This document shows, in pieces, positions 1 to 9,684 of a stretch of 64,000 nucleotides of DNA. The position numbers were made by a program, and so were the translations under genes. How positions within the stretch are numbered: position 1 is the first letter of the stretch; each line of letters begins with the position of its first letter. Origin of the DNA: Antedon bifida (taxonomy: Eukaryota > Echinodermata > Crinoidea > Comatulida > Antedonidae); NCBI GenBank assembly GCA_963402885.1, contig OY727096.1:32655820-32719819 (forward strand). Reading direction: 5' to 3'. The notes beneath the pieces are model-generated. The model made no database searches, was not told where the DNA came from, and saw only the letters and a list, made by a program, of their open reading frames with translations.

Positions 1-130
1 TCTTAATTGAGCTAGGCTAAGAAGTGTGATTTGCAGATAAATTTGAAATAGTAAAAAAGTGTTTTGTTTGCTCTCAATTTTGAGAAAGTTAATTGTATCA
101 TTGCAAATGTTTGATCAAATTTGTTTTCAG

Positions 131-3100
131 TTTATTCCGAATGCGTATAAGAATATGCCTCGTTCAGCTGAAACTGTAGAAGTTGATGCTCTCTGTAAAA
201 CTTCTCAAGCAAGTGAGTCTTTGTTCTCTGCTGGCAGCTTTGCATCTCAAACTACAACAGGAGAAGATTCAGGGGTAAGCGTTCTTGAGGCACTACTTTT
301 TTTAGAAATAAAATTAGAAGTAAAAAAATCGGTAATGTTCGTGTGTGGTGTAAATTTTGAGAAACCAGCTGTTTCAAAAACCTAACTCATGAGGTGGATT
401 GTTCAATTACACCTTAAACCGCAAGCTGATATAAATTGATCATGATTAAAGAATTTTGAATTGAATTGAATTGAATTTAACTTAACTAACATAACTTTAT
501 GAACTGGTATAAATAAACTACAGACTTTAACATCATTCATGTTAAATATATGTTTCCTTTTCAGGCTTTAGATTTGAAACATGATAGTGTAATGGGAGAT
601 TTTGAAATGAAGGATTTGACTTCATCCAAGGTAAGTTTGTGATTTTTACAACTCCTTCATTCAAGATTCAGAAAATGAAATATCTACGCTGTCAATAAAA
701 TGAGTGAAATGTATGAAGTTGATCTGAAATAGGGGTGTACATCCCTGTAAAAGATTGTCCCTCTGAAATATGTTATTCTAATAATCAACTGATAGCATTA
801 TGAAATAGAAAAATATAATTTTGATAATTTTAATTTTGTTAGGGATCATGTCAGAATTATTCTACTGCAGTAACTGCAGTAACTACATTATTGTGTATGA
901 TAACTCAAAAAAACTAAATAATTGCGTAAGTGTAAAGAGTTTAAAGAGTAAACAAAGTGTACTTTCTCCAGTCAGTATAATTTTGACATGGTCCGTTACA
1001 CTATCAAACTAGCTTGAAAAAAGGTATGATGTGCCCAAATATGGTAGTTATATGCCCAAACATGGTGGTGATGTGACATCATTAGGTCCATATATGCATT
1101 TTGTCACATAAAGTTTCATAGTGTAGACAATGGTTTAGTATTTTGTGTTCATTGAAGCAAACATTTTACATAACACATGTGCATGTTTAATTTTACACTT
1201 TGTATGTCTTAATCATTTTGTTTCAATAATCAAATTAGACCTACTGTACTAAAACCTTTTGGGGAACTGGACATTTTAGAACAGCCTACAGTTATTAGTT
1301 TCTGAGAGTTGTTTTGAAACAAATTTTACTGTAAATAAAGTTATTTCAGTCTGTATGTATTTCAATCGCATCACTAAATGTTTTTGAGTAAGTTTCATAA
1401 CATTTAGCATAATACCACAATTTGCACGTTTTTCACTTGCATGTTAATGAATGTCCAACTAATAACTAAATCTACTAATTGTTTTTTACACAGCCTCTGG
1501 ATGGGGCCACCTTGAGGTGAGCTAACCTTTCTAACATTTCACCTTTATGTTTGTAGACCACATTTAAGGCAAATTTCCTCATTTATTTGTTTTTTATTTC
1601 AAATATAATTATGAATATTATTGACCTTTAATGAAAGTTAGAACGACTCGACAAGAAACTTGCAAAGGCAGACGCCGACAAAAATTTCTTTAAAAAAGGA
1701 TATATTTGACCGTTGAAAAACAATTTATAACTATGATTTGTAAGGATACAGTATGAATACTAAACTACTTATGTCAAAGGTTAAGTTCTAGTACTTGCTT
1801 TAATTGCTAATTGGCCAATCAAAAGATTATGCGCCAAGATTTGAACCGAAAGCTATGATATTCGGAATAATTGCTGTATCCCTAAATATTTGATTTTCTA
1901 AAAGATTGCATTGTGATTATTAATAGACCATTAAATGAACAAGGGCGCTGGTGGTCTGCAGAGAGCATTTTGGGATGGCCTGAACAGCTTCCACCATACA
2001 ACAAAAGCGAGAACATCGAGATGAAGAAACTATCATCCAATATCGTAGAGAAGACCGGAACATTACCACCAGGAGTAGTTATAGTTGAACCATCCTTTTG
2101 TGAAGAAGAAAGAATTGAGGAACCAAAAAAGGAGTTGAGTAGAGGAAAGAGTATGAGGAAAGGAATTAAAACACTGAAGTAAGTGTATATAACAATGAAA
2201 TAACAAATTAATAACATATATTGATATTATTATACTTGTATTTTACTTTTCATTTGGTTCACTGGTTTCAGTCAGTCAGAAAATAAATATACCAATAACC
2301 AATTAAATCTGTTCACACATGAAATCTTTTTTTTTTATGAAGAAAATCATCAAACATGTTGCGGACACAAAGTTTAGATGATCTGACAAATTCTGATGAT
2401 GAATTTTGGCAAAGTCTACTTGAGGAAGAGGGGGTTTCCAAAGAAACTACTCAGTCAGCTAAAGAATATTCACAACATAAAAAAGGTAGCACACCTTTAA
2501 AGCAAAGTGATACAGACCTGTTAGCTCCAAAAACAGATGCTACTTTTACTCCCAGAGCAGCAGCATCTTTAGTGAAAGAAAAGTAAGTTGTATTGAATAT
2601 CGCCCTCTAGGATGTTGATATAAAGTTTGCGGTACACCACGTATATTAGTTTTGAAAAGAACTGTTGAGTTTCTCAACGTTTCGATCAATATACTTTGAT
2701 CGTCCTCATGAGTGAGAATGCCCTCTAGGATGCTATTTCATATTTATTTTTATAAATTGTTTGTTTTTTTGTAGCAAATCAAGAATTATTTCATCAGATG
2801 AAGGAATAGGACATGGGACTACTGATTCTAGCTGTACTATTCCAGATAATACAACAAGTCATGACAAATCTAGAGATGCCTTTCCATCAGGTATACTACT
2901 ATGAAATAGTTTCTGACGAATGTTGTTATGTGAATGTCCATTGTAACCCATCTTAACATTGGGAAACGCTATCAAAGCTATCACTACCATTATTTTGTTA
3001 TTACTTGTTGAAATACTGTGTTGTTTTTTAATTCAAATTCAAAATTACTAGTCAACTATCCTTCAATTTTATTTATTTTTGTTATTTCAGGAAGAAAAGT

Positions 3101-6100
3101 GAACAAATCATCTACATGTACAAAGACATATCTGCTGCCCTCATGGTTTGTTTACATCAATTACAGCTTGTGTTTTACAATTGTGATTCTATGTGGCATA
3201 GTGATCCTTTTATATGGAAGCCAGTTTGGTGAGGAAGTTGCAGGAAAATGGATAATAACATCGTTACTCTCGCTTACAATATCTATGCTCTTATTAGAAC
3301 CATTAAAGGTAAAGTTTACCCCACAAACTTCATCGTTGCTTCACCCTGTGACCTTTGACACTACATCACATGGCCATTCTTGTTATTTTATAACAATAAT
3401 CCCAATATTCATTTAGTTTTTAAATATTTATTTATTGGAATGATAATTTAGTTGTTGAGTTTAGAATTAAAAAAATAATATGCAGATACAAGTAAACATT
3501 CTTGTGTTTCTTAACTCATTTGAAGATGATTAATTTCTTTCTCGAAGTTTGTTTTTCATCTTTTTTTTCACAGGTACTACTTTTTGCATTATATTCAGCA
3601 TCAGCTCATGAGTCCATTGACAGTTGTTATAGCAACAATGATAACGTAATCGACAATCCCATCTATGAACATCAAGAACTTTTAAACTGTGCTCGCATCG
3701 TAAGACCTCCACAAGGATTTGGGCTTATTCGAGCTAAAGAAGAAGGCCGTAAACTTGTGACGATGAACGCCATGTTACGTCATCTTTGGGTGTTCATTAC
3801 GCTCTTTACGATAGTGATGGTAATCTGTTATCTTCGTCAAAATCAATCAGGGATAGATACAGTCTCTGTAATGAAAGATGTATACGTTAATGCAATGTTT
3901 GGAGACGATGACAAAACTTTTAACAGCATACAAATGTAAGTACAGCTTACAGCTTTTGTTTAACTTTAAAGCTCTGTCTACACTATCAAACTATAGTTTG
4001 ACAAATATGCCCAAATATGGTAGTGATATGCTTAAATATGATAGTAATATGACATCATGTCCATATATGGGCACATTAAATCTGGGTAATGAAAGATGTA
4101 TACAATAATGTTTGGAGATGATAACAAGATTTTTAACAACATACAAACGTAAGTAAAGCTTAAAGTGACTTTAATGTAAGTACAAAAAGTAACCTCTTTT
4201 ATTAACAGGCATGATGTTTCCAAACATGTAAAAACAGGAATTAAATGTATGAATTTGTTTTAGGTTTGAAGATTTCTGGATTTGGGTAGAGAAAGTTTTT
4301 GCCAGAAATTGTCATTCTTCTGACTTTGAGGATATTGATTACTATGGCAACCTTTTGGGTGTTGCCCGGTTACGACAAATACGAAGTGATCAAGGTAAGC
4401 TAATACTGGTGCTGTTCTTAGAAACAACTGCAGTAATGTCAGTGTTTGTGCCAACTCATTTATTAACTATTTACACCTTAGAAAAATGTAAAGTGGAAGA
4501 GTCCAACAAATACAAAGAATATTTTGATGAAGTGTGCTATGGTAGTGGAACATCCTATTCTGAAGATAGGGATGTTTTTGTATCACAAAATTTAAATTGG
4601 ACCTACAAGATGAGTGAAGAGTTAAATGGGTAAGCTATTCATGATTTTTCCAAGCAACTTTATAGTGAGTAAAAGTGTGTATATGATAAATGAATCATCA
4701 GTAAATTTAAGTACACTTCTTTAGTTGTTTAATCTTTATATTAGTGTAGAATAATAGAGAATAAAAAAAAAATGTGAATAAAGAATACTTTGACATGATA
4801 GCTGTTTGTATACATTCTTAGGATGTCTGTGATTGGTCAGATTGGACGGTATTCTGGTGGAGGATTTGTTCAAGATTTAGCAATGACATATGATGGCACT
4901 ATTGACATTTTGAAAACACTTAAGCAGGAGAAGTGGCTGGATCAGCAGTAAGACATTTAACAAACTTTTCTACTGCAGATACTGAAGTAGATTAGTACTG
5001 TAGTTGGTACAATTCCATTCTACTGCAGTTACTGCAGTATTTAAGTGTTTCTGAATAGTCTTGCAATAATTGTGATACCATTTGATTTCTGTTTCAGAAC
5101 TAGAGCAGTATTTGTAGAAGCTACCTTTTATAATGGCAACATTAATGTGTATTCGGTGTTGGTTCTGTTGATTGAGTTTCCATTGTCAAGTAAGTAAAAA
5201 AACAGTTGGTTCTAGATTGTGGTAATCTTAATAGTAGCATTGTCAATGTGAGTTTTGGTAGTAGTATACAAACTAACCAGTAATTTGTGTTTGTTTTTAG
5301 GTGGTGCTGTACCATCCCCAATAATATTGTCAGCCAAATTAGATCGTTATTCACAAGAAACGGCTCTTCTAGTCATTGAGGTTAGATGTTATATTATTAT
5401 GACAGTAGCTTGGTTTTTAAGTGTTGTTTTCAATATTACGACTATTACTTACATTGCTTCTAACTTGCAAGCATGTAATTATTTGTTAGTAATGATCTGG
5501 AAATCGTGTTATATTCTCAGTAATTAAGAAATGGCTGAACAGAGAACAGGAGTACTGTAATTTAAAACTTCCATTATAAAGAAGAATCTTATTTGAATCC
5601 AAGTGTAATAACACAGTGACTTCAATAATATTTGTTTTTAATTTTCAGATATTGTTTACTCTATTGCTCACCTACTTCATTTTTATACAAATTATTGACC
5701 TGTTGCATTGTGGGATCAGGCAGTTTTTCACCTCAGGTTGGAGTGTGCTGAGTGTTGCTATGGTTTTTCTTGGTATTACCACTGTCTGCTTTCTAGTGGT
5801 GCAGGCCGTGTACTCGGGCCATGTGCTTGATGTAGATTTTGATGATCCAACTGCATTTGCTAATTTTTACCGTGCCGCTTTTTATTCAGATGTGCTTTTG
5901 AATACTTATGGAATGTTGCTTTTTGTTGGAACTTTAAAAGTAAGTAAAGTTTTATGTTTGATTTGAAATAAAAAAACGTTTCTGTGTATCTATAATAGCA
6001 TTATTAGCATGGATTGCCAATTGTTCCTTATGATTCCCAGTGGGTTGACATTTGTAATTGTGATTGTTGAGTTTGTTTAGCAGTTGATATTTATAGTTGA

Positions 6101-8220
6101 TGTATGTATTATTTGGAAAATGATATGGAAAATAAATTCATTATTACATTACATTATTAGTTGCTGTGACTATTAGCAGGGCGTTAATAGTTGCCAGGTG
6201 TTTCTGGCAGCTGTCATCTTTTCATTAACTTGACCTCCAACTCCAATTAAGATTTATTTGTATTTTGTTCTTCACAGGTGTTGCAAGTGTTTACGTTTAG
6301 CCAGTGGCTTGTGTTTTTTCTGTCTGTGCTTGCCAGGTGTTTTTGGCTGTTGCTAGCTGCAGCTGTCATCTTTCTCCTTGTTATTTTATTTTTCAGTTTC
6401 CTAGGAAACCAGGTACTCTAGCTTTTATATGAAGTTTTTTCTTTTTGTTACTGTTTGAAAAAGTTAGGTTAAAAGATATTTTGGACAATATTTCTTCTTA
6501 ATAGATGATACAGTATAAAGTTTCCTTTAATACAAAGCTAAATGGTATATTTTTTCTGCTCTACTGTGCCACGGAAAGTCCCTCTGTAATATTCTTATAA
6601 TCTTACTGTTATTTTCATAGTTCAGCCATACACTTTATAATACTGTATATGTAATATCAGGTAGAAGAATTATTTATCAAACCTAAACTGTCTATGAAAT
6701 AAATAATTATTAAAAACCTAAGTAACAGATAATTGACATTTATGAACCACTTTGTTGCATTCCTAAAAATATTATTACTTGATGGCTTGACAATAAAATC
6801 TTTTGATGACAAAACCTAATAAAGATTACAACTACATTTAGGCTAGCCATGTTTAATTGGTAGCCAACATGTAATCTGACAATCATCAGTAAATAAAATT
6901 AATATGTATACATTTTTATTTTTCATTACAGCTTTTTGGAACAACATTGCCTGACTTCCAATCCGTCAGTTCCTCTGTTCTGTACTTATATTCTTTTATA
7001 TCCGGTGCATCGAATCTGAATTCCCTCCTGGATTCTTATCCCATCTGGGGACCATTGTTCATGTCAGCATTTTTCTATTTTTGTTTAATTTTAACGACAT
7101 GTCTTTTTGCGGCAGTCATCATCAATGTATACAGATCATCTAGAAGGGGGCAGATGAAGAAAGTAAACTTTCAAAATGAATCTATGATTGAATTTATGAT
7201 TGAAAGATTTAAAAAACGACTGGGAATCATCAAACAAAAGGTATGTTTCACTTTACATTCAGTTTTATAAATTTTTCAGATTTGAAAGTTTGTCAAAGGT
7301 CAAGTGCATATAAACTTTATCTGACGTGGTTCCACAATATATTTATATGGAAAATTCATCTCAATTCACAAATTTACTAACTGGGATTCGTTTAAAAATG
7401 GTTAAAAACTCATCTTTTTACCCATAATTGTCATAATTCTTTCCATTTTAAATTCGCAATTTTAGTGTGCATTTAATCTCAGGTGATTGCCTACTTTATG
7501 CATTCAAAAGCGCCTTGAGCACCTTTGGTGGCGAAGTGTGCTCTAGAAATCAGGGCATGACATGTACCTAGTACATGACGAGACTGGTGACTACAGGTGA
7601 TTGTAAATGTTTTTTTGTTTTATCAGGAGTATCGTCATCGTGTCAATTTTGTTGGTGTTGATTCAATTTCAACACGCTCACTGTCTTCAGACGGTACCTT
7701 CAGTCAGAGTGGTGCCTCTCGGGCTTCATCTACTGGTTCTGGTGTGTCCTTGTTTATTCCAGAGGATAAATTAAGTCCTGACCAATTGAGGAACCTTTTT
7801 GATCGGTTATCTCCGATGGTTGATGATATTCTTGAAAAGTTAGAAATTCTTAAGTTGTTTGAGTTAGAAGAAGAATGTGTTTGTAAGGAACTTCTTTGCA
7901 GGAAAAATATGTCAAAAGGGAGAAAACGTTTTAAAAAGCGTAATAAAATAGAAAATGATCATACGCTTACTGCGCCATTAAAATCTAGAACGTTTAATTT
8001 ACATTTTGATAAGTCGTCTGAGAAAGAACGTTCTCGTCGTCGTAGTGATCCAACACAATCGCCGAGAATGGTGAAAGTTGAAACGAAAAGACCAAAGAGT
8101 GAAGAACTGGAAAACAATAATACATTATATGGACTAGATGTTAGTAAAGATAATTCGAAGTCCGGTTTACACGATTCCAAAACTGAAAATCTATGCAAAC
8201 CAGCTTGGGAATTATCCTAA
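131..8220 (+). CDS. Polycystin-1-family membrane protein, 3' portion (17 exons)
   Basis: Exons 131-274, 565-630, 1494-1516, 1927-2178, 2343-2582, 2775-2890, 3091-3308, 3574-3935, 4264-4394, 4482-4629, 4822-4947, 5098-5189, 5301-5380, 5649-5939, 6278-6412, 6932-7240 and 7627-8220 all have AG/GT borders. Their phases join into 1108 codons ending in TAA at 8218. The first exon is open and preceded by an acceptor, so the N-terminal part (in this family usually an ectodomain, GAIN/GPS and PLAT) lies upstream of the window. Residues 1-280 are a charged, Ser-rich linker containing LDGATLRPLNEQGRWW. Two membrane helices follow (about 290-355), then the six-helix polycystin channel module, then a Ser/Arg/Lys-rich tail with a possible coiled coil near residues 960-1000. 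Family members act in membranes as mechanosensory, ciliary or sperm-surface subunits, usually with a polycystin-2 partner. PKD1, PKD1L and PKDREJ cannot be told apart from this fragment. Confidence 0.88.
992..1127. mobile_element. Copy of a TTAA-type MITE, degenerate, in an intron
   Basis: The copy runs from GTTACACTATCAAACTAG through an internal part with GCCCAAATATGG and GCCCAAACATGG to CATAGTGTAGACA. It matches the better-preserved element at 24781-24938 in order and spacing. The ends are eroded and I see no target duplication. It has no coding capacity. Confidence 0.6.
2602..2732 (-). mobile_element. Short insertion with a hammerhead-like fold, flanked by 13-bp direct repeats
   Basis: GCCCTCTAGGATG occurs at 2602-2614 and again at 2720-2732, enclosing 105 bp. 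On the minus strand the insert holds CTCATGA, a stem CGATCAA...TTGATCG, GAAAC and a second stem GTTGAG-AAA-CTCAAC. This order is that of a hammerhead ribozyme, whose core is CUGANGA...GAAA, but one core base (G5) is changed. Penelope-like elements and retrozymes are known to carry hammerheads and to make target duplications of this size. I infer a degenerate remnant of that kind. Confidence 0.4.
3091..7240 (+). CDS. Polycystin channel region (transmembrane exons of the gene above)
   Basis: This is a domain-level view of the same gene. The exon at 3091-3308 encodes two hydrophobic helices around LPSWFVYINYSLCFTIVIL and the EPLKVLLFALY junction, as in polycystin-1 proteins before the channel module. 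The exon at 3574-3935 carries S1 (LRHLWVFITLFTIVMVICYL). Exons 4264-5189 form the large extracellular TOP domain, with the hallmarks LGVARLRQIR, GGGFVQDL and TRAVFVEATFYNGNINVYS. Exon 5649-5939 holds S2, S3 and S4, exon 6278-6412 holds S5, and exon 6932-7240 holds the pore loop and S6 (FFYFCLILTTCLFAAVIINVY). The pore loop lacks an obvious acidic selectivity filter, as is usual for polycystin-1-type rather than polycystin-2-type subunits. Confidence 0.85.
3966..4080. mobile_element. Copy of the TTAA-type MITE, right end missing
   Basis: The left end GCTCTGTCTACACTATCAAA follows TTAA plus one A. The internal GCCCAAATATGGTAG and the GTCCATATATGGGCACAT segment match the element at 24781-24938. 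The right inverted repeat is absent, replaced at about 4084 by a copied piece of the neighbouring exon. Confidence 0.6.
4084..4160 (+). pseudogene. Partial copy of the polycystin S1/TOP exon end, with its donor site
   Basis: Bases from GTAATGAAAGATGTATAC to the donor ACGTAAGTAAAGCTTA repeat, with changes, the last part of exon 3574-3935 and its splice donor (about 3869-3950). A MITE lies between the two copies. The duplicate has no acceptor of its own and has lost some bases, so it is read here as an intronic exon relic rather than a used exon. Confidence 0.65.
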
Positions 8221-8251
8221 GTAATATCCTGAACTTAATTTGAGATTGTGT

Positions 8252-8387
8252 GAGGGTAGGTTGGGATGAGTAGAGGGTGAGTTAGGGTGAGTAGAGGGTG
8301 GGTTGGGTGAGTATTGGGTGGGTTGGGGTGAGTAGTGGGTGGGTTGGGATGAATAGTGGGTGGGTTGGGATGAGTAGTGGTTGGGTC
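8252..8387 (+). repeat. G-rich minisatellite in the 3' UTR of the polycystin-like gene
   Basis: The variant unit is GGGTGGGTTGGGATGAGTAGT, repeated about six times with drift. It begins just after the stop codon at 8218-8220 and lies before the poly(A) signal, so it should be in the mRNA on the G-rich strand. Several windows hold four runs of GGG, which could allow a G-quadruplex. Confidence 0.8.
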
Positions 8388-8746
8388 AACGGACGATCGA
8401 ATCTTGTGTGCAGCAAAGATTCTGAAGATATTTTTGTGGAGTGAATAATTTCAATATTCTGTAGTTTAGTATTTTTGAAATTTTAATTATGGACAAAGTT
8501 TTCTTTGAACAATATCAAAAGCAGAACCATGTAAATTTAATTGACACAAACAAACTAAATTTAACAGCTTTCTTAATCATTTCCATTATAATTTGGATAC
8601 AATTTTGTTGGTGACTATATTTTTATAAACGACAAACCTCTTTTGAAAGCTGCGTTTTAATTAGGTCTAAAATGAGGTTCGAAAATAAGTGTATCATATT
8701 ATTTTTACTACAGTATATTTATATATATTTGTAATGAAGTTTAATC

Positions 8747-8752
8747 AATAAA
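8747..8752 (+). terminator. Poly(A) signal of the polycystin-like gene
   Basis: AATAAA lies about 530 bp after the stop codon, in AT-rich DNA with no other gene feature between. It is the first canonical hexamer I saw downstream. Confidence 0.6.
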
Positions 8753-8928
8753 ATTTAAAAATTAATTATTTTTGTTTTATAACTTTTTTAATTGCGTGGA
8801 TTGAAGATTATTTTGTTAAGATCAATACAATGTAATTATTGATTGATTAATATAGAATTTGATTAATGAAGGTAAATATGATGGGTGTCTAGAATACTAT
8901 TGCGTTATCATCATCTTATAGACTCTGC

Positions 8929-9453
8929 GCATGTCAATTATGCTATAGTAACCAGTTATATCGAAAAATAAAAAGGTCGAAATTTGGCCGTTTTTTGAAA
9001 AAATCACTACTATAGTACAGGAACATTTTCTAAAAATGGCCAATTTTCGACCCTTTTATTTTTAGACATAAATGGTTACTATCGCATAATAAACATGCGC
9101 AGAGTCGAATATTGGGTTCTGTGCATGTCAATTATGCTATAGTAACCAGTTATGTCAAAAAATAAAATGGTCGAAAATTATTTTTAGGCATAAATGGTAA
9201 CTATAGCATAATAAACCTGCGCATAGTCGAATAATGGGTTCTGCGCATGTCAATTATGCTATAGTAACCAGTTATGTCAAAAAATAAAATGGTCGAAAAT
9301 TATTTTTAGGCATAAATGATTACTGTAGCATAATAAACATGCGCAGAGTCGAATAATGGGTTCTGCGCATGTCAATTATGCTATAGTAACCAGTTATATC
9401 GAAAAATAAAAAGGTCGAAATTTGGCCATTTTTGGAAAAAATCCCTGTACTAT
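8929..9453. repeat. Left palindromic repeat array (long, short, short, half-unit)
   Basis: Each unit starts near TGCGCATGTCAATTATGC and ends with the near-complement GCATAATAAACATGCGCA, so each unit is itself an inverted repeat. Long units (about 175 bp) have a centre CCCTGTACTATAGTACAGGG. Short units (about 110 bp) lack that centre. The order here is long, short, short, then a lone left arm that stops at TACTAT, 9453. The same diagnostic variants (TGTGCATG, GGTAACTATAGC, GCATAGTCG, GATTACTGTAGC) appear in the same order at about 16981-17290, so this is a duplicated higher-order block. Confidence 0.85.
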
Positions 9454-9510
9454 TGCGCTACAAATAACCCAATGTGTGCTGTAGAATTGGACAATGAATT
9501 GAACAACTGA

Positions 9511-9650
9511 TTGACCAATCAGAGCAGCGGAAAGCGTTCCAAAAGTTGAACAATCAGAGCACTGAAAAGTGACGTAAGCAGAGCCTTAGAAAAGTGTTCC
9601 AAATGTCGTCATTTTGACCAATCAGAACACTGAAAAGTGACGTAATTAAT
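9511..9650 (+). promoter_or_regulatory. Likely promoter of the transposase-like gene: CCAAT boxes and CRE-like sites
   Basis: CCAAT occurs at 9515-9519 and 9618-9622, with a close relative (ACAATCAG) near 9550. TGACGTAA, a CREB/ATF-type site, occurs at 9570-9577 and 9638-9645, each time after the shared string CACTGAAAAG. The cluster ends about 35 bp before the first ATG (9685). CCAAT plus CRE is common in TATA-less metazoan promoters; the assignment is inferred from position and motif. Confidence 0.55.
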
Positions 9651-9684
9651 ATCTGACTTCCACAAGTTTTTCACAACACAAACA

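Noticed and set aside
1905-1926. An earlier acceptor for the exon starting at 1927
   Set aside because: The phase does not match the 23-base exon at 1494-1516, and the acceptor tract is weaker.
7380-7600. A possible non-LTR or SINE 3' tail (AGCGCCTTGAGCACC) in the last intron of the polycystin-like gene
   Set aside because: It is suggestive of a dispersed repeat, but I could not fix its borders or family by eye.
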